Notes: a model not told the origin generated them from the letters alone. A stretch of 64,000 bases of DNA from Pseudomonas sp. ADAK18 (GCF_012935695.1 NZ_CP052859.1:599001-663000), one strand, 5' to 3'. Shown: positions 37,595 to 48,854, counted from the stretch's first letter. Program-made: numbers and translations.

Positions 37595-38845
37595 TTACAG
37601 CAGACTTATCGGATAGCTGACGATTAACCGGTTTTCATCAAACTCGTTGTTGTTGTAGTCGCGGCGCATGCTGGAATTGCGCAGCCGTAGGTTGAGGTTT
37701 TTCAAGGTGCCGCTTTGCACGGTGTAGGCCACTTCGCTTTCCCTGCCCCATTCTTTGCCGTCGGTCACGATGCCGCTGTGTACGTTACTGCCGCTGATAT
37801 AGCGGTTCATCACCGTCAGGCCGGGAACACCGAGGGCCGCAAAGTTGTAGTCGTGGCGCACTTGCCAGGATTTCTCTTGGGCGTTGTCATAGCTGGCGTT
37901 GTAGCTGTCGTTGGCCAGGGTGCCGCCGCTGGTGCCGTTGACGCGCATCCAAGCGCTGTTTCCAGTGAGTTTTTGCAGGCCAACGTAGAAGGTGTTGCCA
38001 CCGTATTTGGCCGAGAACAGGCCGGACCAGGTCTTGTTGTCCAGGCTGCCAGCGCGGGCGCTGCCGTCGTCCTTGCCGTAGAAGAACCCGAGGTTGGCGC
38101 CCAGGGTCCAGTCGCCCACAGGCTGGCTGTGGATCAGGTTGAGGTATTGCTGGCTGTAGATGTCTTTGAGTTGGGCGTTCCACACCCCGACCTGTGTGCG
38201 CTTGTCATTGAAGGCGTATTCCGCGCCCTGGAAGTTGAAGCGGTCCGAGGTGAACGCTGTTTTACCGAACATCGACATGTCGGTCATGCTGCTGTCGTCC
38301 CGCGGGCTGTTGGCGCGGAACTGGCCACCGTAGAGGGTCAGGCCGTCGATCTCTTTGGAGGTGATCTGCCCGCCGCGCAAGGTTTGCGGCAGCGAGCGAC
38401 CGTCATCGGAACGTAGGATCGGTAGCACCGGCATCCATTCGCCGACCTTGAGTTCGGTCTTCGATAGCCGGGCTTTAAACGCCACCCCCAGGCGGCCGAA
38501 GTCATCGGCAGGCCGTCCGTCATGGTCCAGCGGCAACAACTGAGTGCCGCCAGTGCCTCGCCCACCATCCAGTTTCAACGAGTACAACCCCAACACGTCC
38601 ACGCCGAAGCCAACCGTGCCTTGGGTAAAGCCTGACTTGGCGTCGAGAATGAAACTTTGCGTCCACTCCTGCGCACCGCCCTGGGCCTTGGTCGGGTTGG
38701 TGTAATTGCGATTGAAGAAGAAATTGCGCAGGTTCAGGTTGGCGCTGGCGTCTTCCAGGAAACCGTGTTCTTCAGCCATAGCCGGAAGCGCGAGGCTGGC
38801 GACGACGGTGGCCAACAGCAAGTGGCGGGCGGGGAGGGTGCTCAT
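37595..38845 (-). CDS. OprD-family outer-membrane porin
   Basis: 416 residues. Signal peptide to ALPAMA (about residue 24), then the OprD start GFLEDASANLNLRNFFFNRNY; the C-terminal strand ends NRLIVSYPISLL, a barrel-type end. It is an 18-stranded specific channel for small carboxylates or basic amino acids; which substrate is not clear (OprQ- and PhaK-like members are possible). The region -308 to the emhC terminator is otherwise empty. No dedicated regulator is adjacent. Confidence 0.9.
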   Translation of the reverse strand: MSTLPARHLLLATVVASLALPAMAEEHGFLEDASANLNLRNFFFNRNYTNPTKAQGGAQEWTQSFILDAKSGFTQGTVGFGVDVLGLYSLKLDGGRGTGGTQLLPLDHDGRPADDFGRLGVAFKARLSKTELKVGEWMPVLPILRSDDGRSLPQTLRGGQITSKEIDGLTLYGGQFRANSPRDDSSMTDMSMFGKTAFTSDRFNFQGAEYAFNDKRTQVGVWNAQLKDIYSQQYLNLIHSQPVGDWTLGANLGFFYGKDDGSARAGSLDNKTWSGLFSAKYGGNTFYVGLQKLTGNSAWMRVNGTSGGTLANDSYNASYDNAQEKSWQVRHDYNFAALGVPGLTVMNRYISGSNVHSGIVTDGKEWGRESEVAYTVQSGTLKNLNLRLRNSSMRRDYNNNEFDENRLIVSYPISLL

Positions 38846-39112
38846 GGCGTCGGGTCTCTCTAATTGTTAGGGATGAAGCAGGGTGTTGCCGCAACGAGGG
38901 TTGCAGACAAGATTCAGTCCTGGGGAAAACGGAAGGCTGTCGTCAGCCCGAAAGCGCGGGGCGGGCAGTCATGATTGCGTACCTGTTGTTATTGGTTTTG
39001 CAGGTGCGGGCCATGGTGCGGGGCAGCGGCAGGGGGATTCAATCGGGCAGGGCGGGTTTTGGGCGGTGATCGAACGAAAGTAGTCAGGCGCTGCCCCGGC
39101 GGCTGGAAAACA
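38846..39112. other. intergenic region upstream of the porin gene
   Basis: The 308-bp gap to 39153 contains the porin promoter and, at its right end, the emhC terminator. No other feature is seen. Confidence 0.5.
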
Positions 39113-39114
39113 AA

Positions 39115-39136
39115 AAGCCCACCAAAAGGTGGGCTT
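39115..39136 (-). terminator. rho-independent terminator of the efflux operon
   Basis: Minus-strand AAGCCCACC-TTTT-GGTGGGCTT stem followed by TTTGTTTT, about 18 nt after the outer-membrane channel gene. Confidence 0.88.
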
Positions 39137-39153
39137 CGTTTTTGCCGGTGTTA

Positions 39154-40611
39154 TCAGAACAACTTCAACTTCGGCGCTTCTTCTTTCAACGGCTCATTTT
39201 TCGCCGTCTGTTCGTTCCAGCCACCACCCAGCGCTTTATACAAAGTCACTTCGCTGGTCAGCTGTGCCAGGCGGTCGGTGATCAGCGTTTGCTGGGCACT
39301 GAACAACTGGCGCTGGGCGTCGAGGAAGGTCAGGTTGCTGTCGACACCAATGCGGTAGCGGCGCTCGGCCAGACGGTAGTAGTCCTGGTTGGCGGAGACG
39401 AAATCACGCTGGGCCTGCAACTGTTGGTTGTAGGTCGCGCGTGCTGTCAGGCCGTCGGAGACTTCCTGGAAGCCAGTCTGGATCGCTTTCTCGTAGGTCG
39501 CGACGTTGATCTCTTTCTGGATTTTCGAGTAATCCAGGCTGGCACGCAGGCTGCCGGCGTTGAAGATCGGAATGTTGATCTGCGGCGCAAACGACCAGGT
39601 GCCCGAGCCGCCTTTGAACAGGCCGCCGAGGTCCGGGCTCAGGGTGCCGGCGTTGGCCGTCAGGCTGATGCTCGGGAAGAACGCAGCCCGTGCCGCGCCA
39701 ATGTTGGCGTTGGCAGCCTTGAGGTTGTACTCGGCTTGCAGGATGTCGGGACGACGTTGCAGCAGGTCCGAAGGCAGACCGGCCGGTACTTCGCTCAACA
39801 GGTCATCAGCCAATGGGCGGCTGACAAGGTTTGCCGGCAGGCCGGTGCCCAGTAGCAGGGTCAGGCTGTTTTCGTCCTGCGCCACCTGGCGGGTGTAGCG
39901 CGCCAGTTGGACCCGGGCGCTTTCCACCGAGGTACGTGACTGACTCAAGTCCAGAGCCGAGGCCACGCCGACTTCGTTGCTGCGAGAGGTGAGCCGATAG
40001 CTCTCCTCGTAGGCACCCAGGGTGTCCTGGGTCAGTTTCAGCAGTTCCTTGTCGGCCTGCCAGGTCAGGTAGGCGTTGGCCACGCTGGCCACCAGGCTGA
40101 TCTGCGTGCTGCGGCGAGCCTCTTCGGTGGCAAAGTACTTCTGCAGCGCTTCTTCGCTCAGGCTGCGAACCCGACCGAACAGGTCGAGTTCATAGGAGCT
40201 GACGCCGAGGGTGACCGATGCCGAACTGGTGATGGTCTCCGAACCGGTTGACGACATATTCGCCGGCGTACGCTGGCGACTGCTGCTGCCATTGGCCGAA
40301 ACCGCCGGGAACAGGTCAGCGCGCTGGATGCGGTACTGGGCAGCGTAGGCGTCGATGTTCAGGGCCGCGACACGAAGGTCACGGTTGTTCACCAATGCAG
40401 TCTGGATCAGCTGTTGCAGGGCAGGGTCATGGAAAAACTGCTTCCAGCCTTGCTCGGCAGCGGCCTGGCCCGGTGCCTGGGCCGACGAATACGCCGGCCC
40501 CTGCGGGAACTGCGCGGCCACCGGCGCTTCGGGGCGCTGATAGTCAGGTATCAGCGAGCAGCCACTAAGCACGAATGCCGTAACTGCCAGGGAAAGTAGC
40601 GACTTGCTCAT
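39154..40611 (-). CDS. emhC: RND efflux outer-membrane channel (OprM/TtgC/EmhC-like)
   Basis: 485 residues. Lipoprotein signal [17 protein letters not shown] (Cys18) typical of OprM-class TolC proteins, followed by two OEP repeats (for example [16 protein letters not shown] and [24 protein letters not shown] segments). It completes the tripartite pump with the two proteins encoded upstream; its start overlaps the emhB stop by 4 bp. The Emh/Ttg name is based on the operon and the operator; MexAB-OprM is the P. aeruginosa equivalent. Confidence 0.9.
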   Translation of the reverse strand: MSKSLLSLAVTAFVLSGCSLIPDYQRPEAPVAAQFPQGPAYSSAQAPGQAAAEQGWKQFFHDPALQQLIQTALVNNRDLRVAALNIDAYAAQYRIQRADLFPAVSANGSSSRQRTPANMSSTGSETITSSASVTLGVSSYELDLFGRVRSLSEEALQKYFATEEARRSTQISLVASVANAYLTWQADKELLKLTQDTLGAYEESYRLTSRSNEVGVASALDLSQSRTSVESARVQLARYTRQVAQDENSLTLLLGTGLPANLVSRPLADDLLSEVPAGLPSDLLQRRPDILQAEYNLKAANANIGAARAAFFPSISLTANAGTLSPDLGGLFKGGSGTWSFAPQINIPIFNAGSLRASLDYSKIQKEINVATYEKAIQTGFQEVSDGLTARATYNQQLQAQRDFVSANQDYYRLAERRYRIGVDSNLTFLDAQRQLFSAQQTLITDRLAQLTSEVTLYKALGGGWNEQTAKNEPLKEEAPKLKLF

Positions 40612-43600
40612 CGGCCAGCCTCATTGTGTGGAGTTTCAGTGTCGTCTGGTTTGTCCGCATTTTTCCTGCGGCCCATGGACGATACCGTGACGAAGAACAG
40701 GGGTACCCAGAAGATCGCCAGGATGGTAGCGGTGATCATACCGCCGATCACTACGGTACCGATGGCGTGTTGGCTTCCCGAGCCCGCGCCCGTGGAGATG
40801 GCCAGTGGCACCACGCCGAGAATAAACGCCAGGGACGTCATGATGATTGGACGCAGACGCATGCGGCAGGCCTCAATGGCGGCCTCCTGCAAGCTCTTGC
40901 CCTGTTCATGAAGGTCTTTGGCGAACTCGACGATCAGGATGGCGTTTTTCGCCGCCAGACCAATGGTGGTCAACAGACCCACCAGGAAGTACACGTCGTT
41001 GGACAGACCGCGCAGCGTGGTCGCCAGCAGCGCACCGATAATCCCCAGCGGCACCACCAGAACAACCGCGATCGGAATCGACCAGCTTTCGTACAGTGCC
41101 GCCAGGCACAGGAACACCATCAGCAACGATAGGGCAAACAAGGCCGGTGCCTGGGAACCTGCCAGACGTTCCTCGTAAGACAGGCCGGTCCAGGAGATAC
41201 CGACACCTTTTGGCAGTTTCGCGGCGATACGCTCAACTTCCGCCATGGCCTCACCGGTACTGTAGCCAGGCGCCGGAGCACCGAGGATTTCCATCGCTTC
41301 CACGCCGTTGTAACGGGCCAGTTTCGGCGAACCGTAGACCCACTCACCCTTGGCGAAGGCAGAGAACGGCACCATGGTTCCGGCGCTGTTGCGCACGTAC
41401 CATTTCTTCAGGTCTTCCGGACTCATGCGAGAGTTATCGCGACCTTGCAGGAACACCTTCTTCACCCGACCGCGGTCGATGAAGTCGTTGACATAGCTAC
41501 TGCCCAGCGCAATCGACAGGGTGTTGTTGATGTCAGACAGGGTCACGCCCAAGGCGCTGGCCTTCTCGTCGTCGACCTCCAACTGGTATTGCGGTTCGTC
41601 GTTCAGGCCGTTTGGACGGACCTGGCTGAGGATCTTGCTTTGCGCCGCCATGCCCAGGAACTGGTTACGCGCTTCCATCAGCTTCTCGTGGCCGATACCG
41701 GCACGGTCTTGCAGGAATACGTCGAAACCGGTGGCGTTACCCAACTCCAGTACGGCCGGCGGAGCAAAGGCAAACACCATTGCATCGCGGAAGCTGAAGA
41801 AGTGCATCTGTGCACGTTGGGCCAGCTTGAACACGCTGTTGTCAGCGTTACGCTCGTCCCATGGTTTGAGCATGATGAACGCCATACCCGAACTCTGGCC
41901 ACGACCGGCGAAGTTGAAGCCGGTCACGGTGAACACCGAGTTCACAGCGTCACCCTCACCACCGTCCTTGGCTGGACGCAGGAGGTATTCGCGCATTTCG
42001 TCGACCACCACCTGGGTACGTTCGGCACTGGAACCGGCTGGCGTCTGGACCTGGGCAAACAGCACGCCTTGGTCTTCTTCCGGAAGGAAGGACGACGGGA
42101 TACGCAGGAACATCCAGATCATGCCCACGAAGATGATCACGTAGATCAGCAGGTACGGTGCCTTGTGCCGTAGGATATTGCCCACGCCACGCTCGTAGCT
42201 CTTCACGCTGCGGTCGAAAGTGCGGTTGAACCAGCCGAAGAATCCGCGCTTTGGCGTGCCGTGTTCACCCTTGGGAATGGCCTTGAGCATGGTGGCGCAC
42301 AGGGCAGGGGTGAAGATCAGGGCAACCAGTACGGACAGCGCCATGGCTGACACGATGGTGATCGAGAACTGTTTGTAGATTACGCCGGTGGAGCCGCCGA
42401 AGAACGCCATCGGCAACAGTACGGCCGACAGCACCAGCGCGATACCCACCAGCGCACCCTGGATCTGCCCCATCGATTTGATGGTGGCATCCTTGGGTGA
42501 CAGGCCTTCCTCACTCATCACCCGTTCGACGTTCTCCACCACAACGATGGCATCGTCCACCAGCAAGCCGATGGCGAGCACCATTGCGAACATGGTCAAC
42601 GTGTTGATGCTGAAACCGAAGGCCGCGAGGATCCCGAAGGTACCCAGCAATACCACCGGTACCGTCATGGTGGTGATCACCGTGGCGCGGAAGTTTTGCA
42701 GGAACAGGAACATCACCAGGAACACCAGCACGATCGCTTCGACCAGGGTTTCAACTACACCCTTGATCGACTCGGTCACCACTGGAGTGGTGTCGTACGG
42801 GAATACCACTTTCATCCCAGCAGGGAAGAAGGGTTCCAGGTCGGCGATGGTCTGGCGCAACGCTTTTGCGGTGTCCAGGGCGTTGGCGCCGTTGGCCAGT
42901 TTCACGGCCAGGCCGGAAGCCGGGCTGCCGTTGAACTGGGCGCTGATGCTGTAGTTTTCACCACCGAGGCCAACATCGGCCACATCACCGACGCGCACTT
43001 GCGAGCCGTCAGCGTTGACCTTGAGCAGGATCGCCTTGAACTGCTCGGCAGTCTGCAGGCGGGTCTTGCCAATGATCGTGGCGTTCAGCTGTGTGCCTGG
43101 GGCTGCCGGCAAACCACCCAGTTGCCCGGAGGACACCTGTACGTTCTGCGCGGAAATAGCGTTCTTCACATCGACCGGAGTCAGGTTGAAGTTGTTCAGT
43201 TTGGCCGGATCGAGCCAGATACGCATGGCGTACTGGGCACCGAAGACTTGGAAGTCACCTACACCGGCAGTCCGCGAGATCGGGTCCTGCATGTTGGACA
43301 CGATGTAGTTGGACAGGTCGTCCTTGGTCATGCTGCCGTCGGTGGATACCACACCGATCACCAGCAGGAAGTTCTTCACGGCCTTGGTGACGCGGATACC
43401 CTGTTGCTGCACTTCTTGAGGCAGCAGCGGGGTGGCCAGGTTCAGCTTGTTCTGCACCTGAACCTGAGCGGTGTCCGAGTTGGTGCCTTGTTCGAACGTC
43501 GCGGTAATGGTCATGCTGCCGTCGGAGTTACTTTCCGAGGAGACATAACGCAGGTTGTCGATACCGTTGAGCTGCTGCTCGATAACCTGCACCACGGTGT

Positions 43601-43775
43601 CCTGCACGGTTTGTGCAGAGGCGCCTGGGTAGGTCACGGAGATGGCGATCGCCGGTGGGGCGATGCTCGGGTACTGGTTAATGGGCAACTTGAGGATCGA
43701 TAGAGCACCGACCAGCATGATCACCAGGGCAATTACCCAGGCGAAAATCGGGCGGTTGATGAAAAAGTTCGACAT
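40608..43775 (-). CDS. emhB: RND multidrug efflux inner-membrane pump (MexB/TtgB/EmhB-like)
   Basis: 1055 residues, HAE1 family. N-terminus [23 protein letters not shown]; proton-relay aspartates in [17 protein letters not shown] (about residue 407); second-half motif [18 protein letters not shown]. Two large periplasmic loops (about 30-330 and 560-870) form the porter domain. It exports solvents, antibiotics and aromatic compounds using the proton gradient. It is tightly coupled with emhC and follows emhA by 3 bp. Confidence 0.94.
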   Translation of the reverse strand: MSNFFINRPIFAWVIALVIMLVGALSILKLPINQYPSIAPPAIAISVTYPGASAQTVQDTVVQVIEQQLNGIDNLRYVSSESNSDGSMTITATFEQGTNSDTAQVQVQNKLNLATPLLPQEVQQQGIRVTKAVKNFLLVIGVVSTDGSMTKDDLSNYIVSNMQDPISRTAGVGDFQVFGAQYAMRIWLDPAKLNNFNLTPVDVKNAISAQNVQVSSGQLGGLPAAPGTQLNATIIGKTRLQTAEQFKAILLKVNADGSQVRVGDVADVGLGGENYSISAQFNGSPASGLAVKLANGANALDTAKALRQTIADLEPFFPAGMKVVFPYDTTPVVTESIKGVVETLVEAIVLVFLVMFLFLQNFRATVITTMTVPVVLLGTFGILAAFGFSINTLTMFAMVLAIGLLVDDAIVVVENVERVMSEEGLSPKDATIKSMGQIQGALVGIALVLSAVLLPMAFFGGSTGVIYKQFSITIVSAMALSVLVALIFTPALCATMLKAIPKGEHGTPKRGFFGWFNRTFDRSVKSYERGVGNILRHKAPYLLIYVIIFVGMIWMFLRIPSSFLPEEDQGVLFAQVQTPAGSSAERTQVVVDEMREYLLRPAKDGGEGDAVNSVFTVTGFNFAGRGQSSGMAFIMLKPWDERNADNSVFKLAQRAQMHFFSFRDAMVFAFAPPAVLELGNATGFDVFLQDRAGIGHEKLMEARNQFLGMAAQSKILSQVRPNGLNDEPQYQLEVDDEKASALGVTLSDINNTLSIALGSSYVNDFIDRGRVKKVFLQGRDNSRMSPEDLKKWYVRNSAGTMVPFSAFAKGEWVYGSPKLARYNGVEAMEILGAPAPGYSTGEAMAEVERIAAKLPKGVGISWTGLSYEERLAGSQAPALFALSLLMVFLCLAALYESWSIPIAVVLVVPLGIIGALLATTLRGLSNDVYFLVGLLTTIGLAAKNAILIVEFAKDLHEQGKSLQEAAIEACRMRLRPIIMTSLAFILGVVPLAISTGAGSGSQHAIGTVVIGGMITATILAIFWVPLFFVTVSSMGRRKNADKPDDTETPHNEAGR

Positions 43776-43778
43776 GGT

Positions 43779-44936
43779 TTACTCCCCTTTGCCGCCCGCA
43801 GCTTTATCAGTTGCCGGGGCAGGGGCCGGGTTTGCTGCCTTCACGTTAGTCGCTTCGGTAGCCTTGACTTCAACGCCAGGGCGCACGAATTGCAGTCCTT
43901 CAGTGATCACGCGATCACCGGCTTTGAGGCCGTCTTCGATCAGCCATTGGCTGCCAACGGTACGGCTGGCCTTGAGCTGGCGCAATTCGACCTTGTTGTC
44001 CGCACCGACCACCAGAGCAGTTGGCGTGCCTTTGAGGTCACGGGTCACACCCTGTTGCGGGGCAAGAATCGCCGCGCTGTTCACACCGGCCTGCAATTGC
44101 GCGTGGACAAACATGCCCGGCAGCAGGGTGTGGTCAGGGTTGGGGAACACGGCACGAATGGTCACGGAACCGGTGGTTTCGTCGACCGAGACTTCCGAGA
44201 ACTCCAGCTTGCCGTCGAGGCTGTACGGGCTGCCATCTTCCAGGGTCAGTTTGACCTTGGCCGAGTTGTCACCGGCTTTTTGCAGGCGACCGCTTTCCAG
44301 CTCGCGGCGCAACTCCAGCAGTTCAACCGAGGACTGGGTGACGTCGACGTAGATCGGGTCCAGTTGCTGGATCACCGCCATGGCGTTGGTCTGGCCGTTG
44401 CTGACCAGGGCACCTTCGGTGACCGAGGAGCGGCCAATGCGGCCAGTCAGCGGTGCGTAGACCTTGGTGTAGCGCACGTTGATATCGGCGCTTTGCAAGT
44501 TGGCTTCCGATGTCAGGCGGTTGGCGACGGCAGTGTCGTACTCCTGCCGGCTGACAGCCTGTTCGTTGACCAATTGCTTGTAGCGATCGGAAATCGACTT
44601 GGTCTGTTGCAGGTTGGCCTGGGCGCTTTTCAGGGTGGCCTCATAGACCGACGGATCGATCTGATAGAGCTGCTGGCCTTCTTTGACGTCACCGCCTTCC
44701 TTGAACAGGCGTTTGAGAATGATGCCGTTGACCTGAGGACGGACTTCCGCGATGCGGTAAGCCGTGGTGCGGCCCGGGAGCTCGGACGTCAGGGTGAAGG
44801 CTTGAGGTTGAATGGTGACCACGCCGACCTGAGGGGTTTGAGCGGGCGGAGCCGCTTCTTCCTTTTTACATCCGCTGAGCAGCGATGCCAGGGCGACGGC
44901 AGTGACCAGAGCGGTAACAGCTGGCTTAAGTTGCAT
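43779..44936 (-). CDS. emhA: RND efflux membrane-fusion protein (MexA/TtgA/EmhA-like)
   Basis: 385 residues from the ATG at 44936 (MQLKPAVTALVTAVALASLLSGC). The lipobox LLSGC gives a lipid-anchored adaptor, followed by VTIQPQAFTLTSELPGRT, a lipoyl/hairpin region (LYQIDPSVYEATLKSAQANL) and a beta-barrel with AVFPNPDHTLLPGMFV. The frame continues to 44972, but that adds residues ahead of the signal peptide. The operon promoter and TtgR-type operator lie just upstream. Confidence 0.93.
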   Translation of the reverse strand: MQLKPAVTALVTAVALASLLSGCKKEEAAPPAQTPQVGVVTIQPQAFTLTSELPGRTTAYRIAEVRPQVNGIILKRLFKEGGDVKEGQQLYQIDPSVYEATLKSAQANLQQTKSISDRYKQLVNEQAVSRQEYDTAVANRLTSEANLQSADINVRYTKVYAPLTGRIGRSSVTEGALVSNGQTNAMAVIQQLDPIYVDVTQSSVELLELRRELESGRLQKAGDNSAKVKLTLEDGSPYSLDGKLEFSEVSVDETTGSVTIRAVFPNPDHTLLPGMFVHAQLQAGVNSAAILAPQQGVTRDLKGTPTALVVGADNKVELRQLKASRTVGSQWLIEDGLKAGDRVITEGLQFVRPGVEVKATEATNVKAANPAPAPATDKAAGGKGE

Positions 44937-45026
44937 GAAGATCCTCGGGTCAGGCGCGCAAAGTGCGCACAAGAATGGTGGAAGGGTAAAAAACAGGCAC
45001 TGAGTGGATAAGTAGCTTGCTACGCA

Positions 45027-45056
45027 ATATACTTACGTTCATGGTTGTTTGTAAAC
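45027..45056. promoter_or_regulatory. EmhR/TtgR-type operator overlapping the emhABC promoter
   Basis: On the minus strand TTTACAAACAACCATGAACG followed by TAAGTATATTG reproduces the known P. putida TtgR operator nearly exactly. It overlaps a -35 TTTACA and a -10 TATATT spaced 18 bp apart, so bound repressor would block emhABC. The 265-bp divergent gap holds no other feature I can name. Confidence 0.85.
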
Positions 45057-45201
45057 TCTTGACAGGCGTCCAGGATTCGTAACAAACCCGCCTCGAAAGC
45101 CACGATTTTAGTACGTTCGAAGCCCTTGATGGCCTCGTCCCATAATTATTCAGATGATCCTTAGCGATCACTCCATGTGTTCTGATTGAGGTTTTACTGC
45201 C

Positions 45202-45834
45202 ATGGTCCGTCGTACCAAAGAGGAAGCTCAGGAAACGCGCAAACAGATACTTGAAGCCGCCGAGCAAGCCTTTTACGAGCGCGGGGTTGCGCGTACCACG
45301 CTGGCGGATATCGCAGCGTTGGCCGGTGTGACGCGCGGTGCCATCTATTGGCATTTCAGCAATAAGGCCGACCTGGTGCAGGCGATGCTCGACACCTTGC
45401 ATGAGCCTCTGGACGAAATGGCCAGGGCCAGCGAGAGCGAGGACGAAGTCGACCCGCTGGGCTGTATGCGCAAGTTGCTGATTCATCTGTTCCGTCAAGT
45501 GGCCCTGGATCCGAAAACCCGGCGCATCAATGAGATTTTGTTTCATAAGTGCGAATTCACCGATGAAATGTGTGATCTGCGCCGTCAGCGTCAGACGGCC
45601 AGCCTTGAATGCAATTTGCGCATCGGGTTGGCCCTGCGTAACGCGGTCCATCGCGGGCAGCTACCGGAAAACCTCGACACCGTACGTGCGGCGGTGTGCA
45701 TGCATGCCTATATCGACGGGATCCTCGGCCAGTGGCTGCTGGTGCCGGACAGTTTTCAGCTACACCAGGAGGCTGAGCGCTGGGTCGATATCGGGTTGGA
45801 CATGCTGCGCTTGAGCCCTGGCCTGCGCAATTAA
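45202..45834 (+). CDS. emhR: TetR-family repressor of the RND pump (EmhR/TtgR-like)
   Basis: 210 residues, TtgR length. The N-terminal helix-turn-helix is [20 protein letters not shown] then [21 protein letters not shown] (about 32-52), identical in pattern to TtgR/AcrR. The C-terminal ligand pocket includes HKCEFTDEM and [12 protein letters not shown]. It is divergent from emhABC, with the operator in between, and binds drugs and flavonoids in the P. putida orthologue. Confidence 0.93.
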   Translation: MVRRTKEEAQETRKQILEAAEQAFYERGVARTTLADIAALAGVTRGAIYWHFSNKADLVQAMLDTLHEPLDEMARASESEDEVDPLGCMRKLLIHLFRQVALDPKTRRINEILFHKCEFTDEMCDLRRQRQTASLECNLRIGLALRNAVHRGQLPENLDTVRAAVCMHAYIDGILGQWLLVPDSFQLHQEAERWVDIGLDMLRLSPGLRN

Positions 45835-46168
45835 GACAAAATGCGTAATTGAGTCTAGTTGTGTCAACAGTAAAGACTCAAGGCGCTCAATCGAACCTGC
45901 GCCTGATTTTCTGGGGTGACGTTATACGTCAGGTTGATACGTAGCCGGCTAAGTATTTTGTAGCGATATTGTTGCAAGGCTGTGAAGGAGTGTTTCCCGT
46001 CGCCTTTATAAGAGTGAACTTGCTTTGGGCGCCGTCTCTCCTGCGGGTTCTACCTTTGTCTTCTTTAGAACGTTGAGATGCTGGCGCATGTCTCGTTGAG
46101 ATTCAAGCGCATCAGGCTACGTGCCTTCTTGAGGGGCGACTTCATTGGGGTACCAAGGCGTTGCACCA
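45835..46168. other. intergenic region after emhR
   Basis: About 400 bp to the next gene at 46238. Apart from the terminator at 46169-46207 I find no gene, repeat or regulatory signature. Confidence 0.4.
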
Positions 46169-46207
46169 TGAAAAAGCCGGCGGCCCCAAACGAGGCTGCC
46201 GGCTTTC
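46169..46207 (-). terminator. rho-independent terminator of the Ig-repeat gene
   Basis: Minus-strand AAGCCGGCAGCC / GGCCGCCGGCTT stem followed by TTTTC, about 30 nt after the stop at 46238. Confidence 0.85.
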
Positions 46208-46237
46208 AGGTGTCATCAGCTCACCCTACGTGGGTCA

Positions 46238-48403
46238 TTACGCCGCGTGAGTCAGTTCTGACTCCAGAATCAGGCTCGGAACTGCTACCCAGGTATTGAT
46301 ACCACCATCGGTTTCAACAACGACGCTCAGGTCCAACTCCGGGTGTATGTCGTTGATGGAAGGCAGCGTCATTTCACCGGCAAACAACTCGCCCGATGCA
46401 TCCTGTAGCAAGTCGGACAACGACAGAGCCAGGGGCACCACGTCACTGGTGGTGTCGTCTTGTACTGCGGTCATCAATATTGATTCATCATCAATGCCAA
46501 TGTGCAGAGTGAAAGGCGTCGAGTCGCTTACACCGTCGGACACAGTGAACACATTATGACCAGAAGCCAGCGAGCGGTTGCTATCTACACCCACTTCCCA
46601 TGTCCCGTCTGACTGCACTACACCGCTACCGACCAGCAAGCGATCTCCGCCAGTGCTCACAAACAAGAACACCGGCGCATCCGGTTCACCATGGCCGTGG
46701 AAGACCGGCTGATGCTCGTCAGTGGCGCTACCGTCGCCAATCATTCCAGTCATCGGGCCTGTCAGGTCAAATGCTGACTCGATCACCAACGTTGCCGCTT
46801 GCGGAGCGTTAATCACGGTCAACACGAACGGATCGGACACCACATCATCCCCTCTCACGGTGAAAACGTGTTCGCCGGGTGCGAGGGCGCGTGGCGAGAG
46901 CAAGTTCCAACTGCCATCATCAGCCACTACGGTACTCACCATGTACCTGCCGTCTACGTACAGGGATACCGTGGTGTTCGGTTCGCCACGACCCTGCAGC
47001 GTCGGCCGCGCGTCGTCGGTGGTAGCACCGTCGCCAATCAAACCAGTATTGGCACCGATATTATCCAGCGCAGATTCGATCACTGGCTTGCCAAGGGTCG
47101 CTTCGGTCACGTTCAACACGAACGGTTCCGAACGATCGCCATTGTTGTCCGTCAGCGTAAACACGTGATTACCTGGCGCCAGGGAAACCTGATCGCTGAT
47201 CGTCCAGTTGCCGTTCGCATCTACCAGGGTAGTAGCAAGGCGAGTGTCGCCCTCATAAAGGTAAATGCGAATACCTGGCTCGCCCTTACCGGAGAATGAC
47301 GGGGTGCTGTCATCCGTACTACCACCGCTGATGACCGTGCCCGGTTCACCCCTATCGTCGTAAATTGATTCGATCACTGGCTTGCCAAGGGTCGCTTCGT
47401 TCACGTTCAACACGAACGGTTCCGAACGCTCGCCGTTGTTGTCCGTCAGCGTAAACACGTGATTACCCGGCGCCAGGAAAACCTGATCGCTGATCGTCCA
47501 GTTGCCGTTCGCATCTACCAGAGTAGTAGCAAGGCGAGTGTCGCCCTCGTAAAGGTAAATGCGAATACCTGGTTCGCCCTTGCCGGAGAATGACGGGGTG
47601 TTGTCATCCGTACTACCGCCGCTGATGACCGTGCCCGATTCACCGTTATCGTCGTAAATCGATTCGATTACTGGCTTGCCAGAGGGTTTTTCAGGAACTC
47701 CGGTCACGTTCAGCACAAACGGCTCCGAATGCTCACCTCCGTGGGCCCTCACTGTGAATACGTGCTCGCCAGACGACAGTTGATTTGAATCAATCGTCCA
47801 ATTGCCGTCTGCATCCGCTAAGGCCCTGGAGACAACCTGATTGTCTTCATACAGGTAAACGTAGGTGCCAGGCTCACCCTTGCCGGTGAAAGTCGGGGTG
47901 TCGTCGTCAGTATTACCATCGCTGATGATCGTGCCTGTTTCGCCCACATTGTCGTAAGCCGAGGTGATTACGGGCTGGGCGACGTCCATCGCCGTTACCG
48001 TCACATGGAACGGTTCGGAACCCTCACCTGCTTCGTTGACCACGGTAAAGGCATGTTCACCTGGCTCGATCAGGGTGTCGAAGAAAAATACCTGTAGGCT
48101 CCAGCCGCCTGCCTTGTCGACGAGCGTCTGTCCCAGTACCTGGCCGTTGTCGTAGATCGTCACTACTGAACCTGGCTCACCTTGGCCACGCAACTGCGGA
48201 GCGGGATCGTCCATGCTGCCGCCGTTATTGACGATTTGCGAAGCGCCGTGTTTATCCAGTATCGCGGTGATCGACGGCGTTGATAATAGACCCGCCCCCA
48301 GACCGACCGGGTTGCTGCTGTTTAACATTTCGACCAGCGCACTCCCGACTCCTGCTTCAACAATCAACTGTGCTGGATTGATACTCTTGTCATTCGGGTT
48401 CAT
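46238..48403 (-). CDS. Ig-like tandem-repeat protein, probable surface or secreted adhesin
   Basis: 721 residues from the ATG at 48403 (AAGGATC RBS). After about 43 N-terminal residues without a signal peptide come six beta-sandwich modules of about 98 residues starting near 44, 142, 241, 339, 437 and 536, each with a TDDxxPxxxGKGEPG and a PGxHVFTxxDxxGxxSEPFxL core, typical of Bap/SiiE-type Ig domains. Modules 3 and 4 are almost identical. The acidic tail of about 85 residues ends ILESELTHAA. No RTX nonapeptides or secretion genes are near. Possible roles are adhesion or biofilm; the export route is unknown. The frame continues to 48523, but the upstream part is not protein-like. Confidence 0.8.
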   Translation of the reverse strand: MNPNDKSINPAQLIVEAGVGSALVEMLNSSNPVGLGAGLLSTPSITAILDKHGASQIVNNGGSMDDPAPQLRGQGEPGSVVTIYDNGQVLGQTLVDKAGGWSLQVFFFDTLIEPGEHAFTVVNEAGEGSEPFHVTVTAMDVAQPVITSAYDNVGETGTIISDGNTDDDTPTFTGKGEPGTYVYLYEDNQVVSRALADADGNWTIDSNQLSSGEHVFTVRAHGGEHSEPFVLNVTGVPEKPSGKPVIESIYDDNGESGTVISGGSTDDNTPSFSGKGEPGIRIYLYEGDTRLATTLVDANGNWTISDQVFLAPGNHVFTLTDNNGERSEPFVLNVNEATLGKPVIESIYDDRGEPGTVISGGSTDDSTPSFSGKGEPGIRIYLYEGDTRLATTLVDANGNWTISDQVSLAPGNHVFTLTDNNGDRSEPFVLNVTEATLGKPVIESALDNIGANTGLIGDGATTDDARPTLQGRGEPNTTVSLYVDGRYMVSTVVADDGSWNLLSPRALAPGEHVFTVRGDDVVSDPFVLTVINAPQAATLVIESAFDLTGPMTGMIGDGSATDEHQPVFHGHGEPDAPVFLFVSTGGDRLLVGSGVVQSDGTWEVGVDSNRSLASGHNVFTVSDGVSDSTPFTLHIGIDDESILMTAVQDDTTSDVVPLALSLSDLLQDASGELFAGEMTLPSINDIHPELDLSVVVETDGGINTWVAVPSLILESELTHAA
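47073..47660. repeat. tandem DNA repeat, 294-bp unit
   Basis: Two adjacent copies starting at 47073 and 47367 are almost identical base for base and encode modules 3-4; a further diverged copy starts at 47661. Such identity implies recent duplication or gene conversion. Confidence 0.88.
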
Positions 48404-48854
48404 TTGAGATCCTTGATTATTTGTAATTGGATGTAGTGATCTCTCCGGGCATGTACCTAACCGAAAAATGATCAGGGCTCCATCTGGGCAGAGAAAATCC
48501 TGAGCCACACAGGACATCTCCATGGATCCTGACTCTTGAGTGCACTGAACGAAGGGGCGTTACATTTTTCTTGCGAAAAAGTTTCCGCTTAACTGAATGC
48601 ATGATCACCGCCAACATTTGTGTGAGCAGTCGTCGTGCTGGCGAGGGAGTATTGGCGGGGAGCGACGCAAGCGTCGCTACGCTATATGGCGTCAATGGAA
48701 ACAGCCCTCAACGAGGGGCCGTGACCGGATTGGAAACAGCTTGGATTGATCTCAATATTGGAGCGCGGTAATCCGGCTAAGTCGTATAGCCCGAACCGCC
48801 GTAGGATGATGAGAGGGCGGTGGTTGTGAGGCCACCCCCACTCGATTCAGCAGA
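48404..48854. other. intergenic region between Ig-repeat gene and OYE gene
   Basis: 451 bp that includes the Ig-repeat promoter and a small hairpin agcgacgcaagcgtcgct (48661-48678). No supported gene. Confidence 0.4.
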
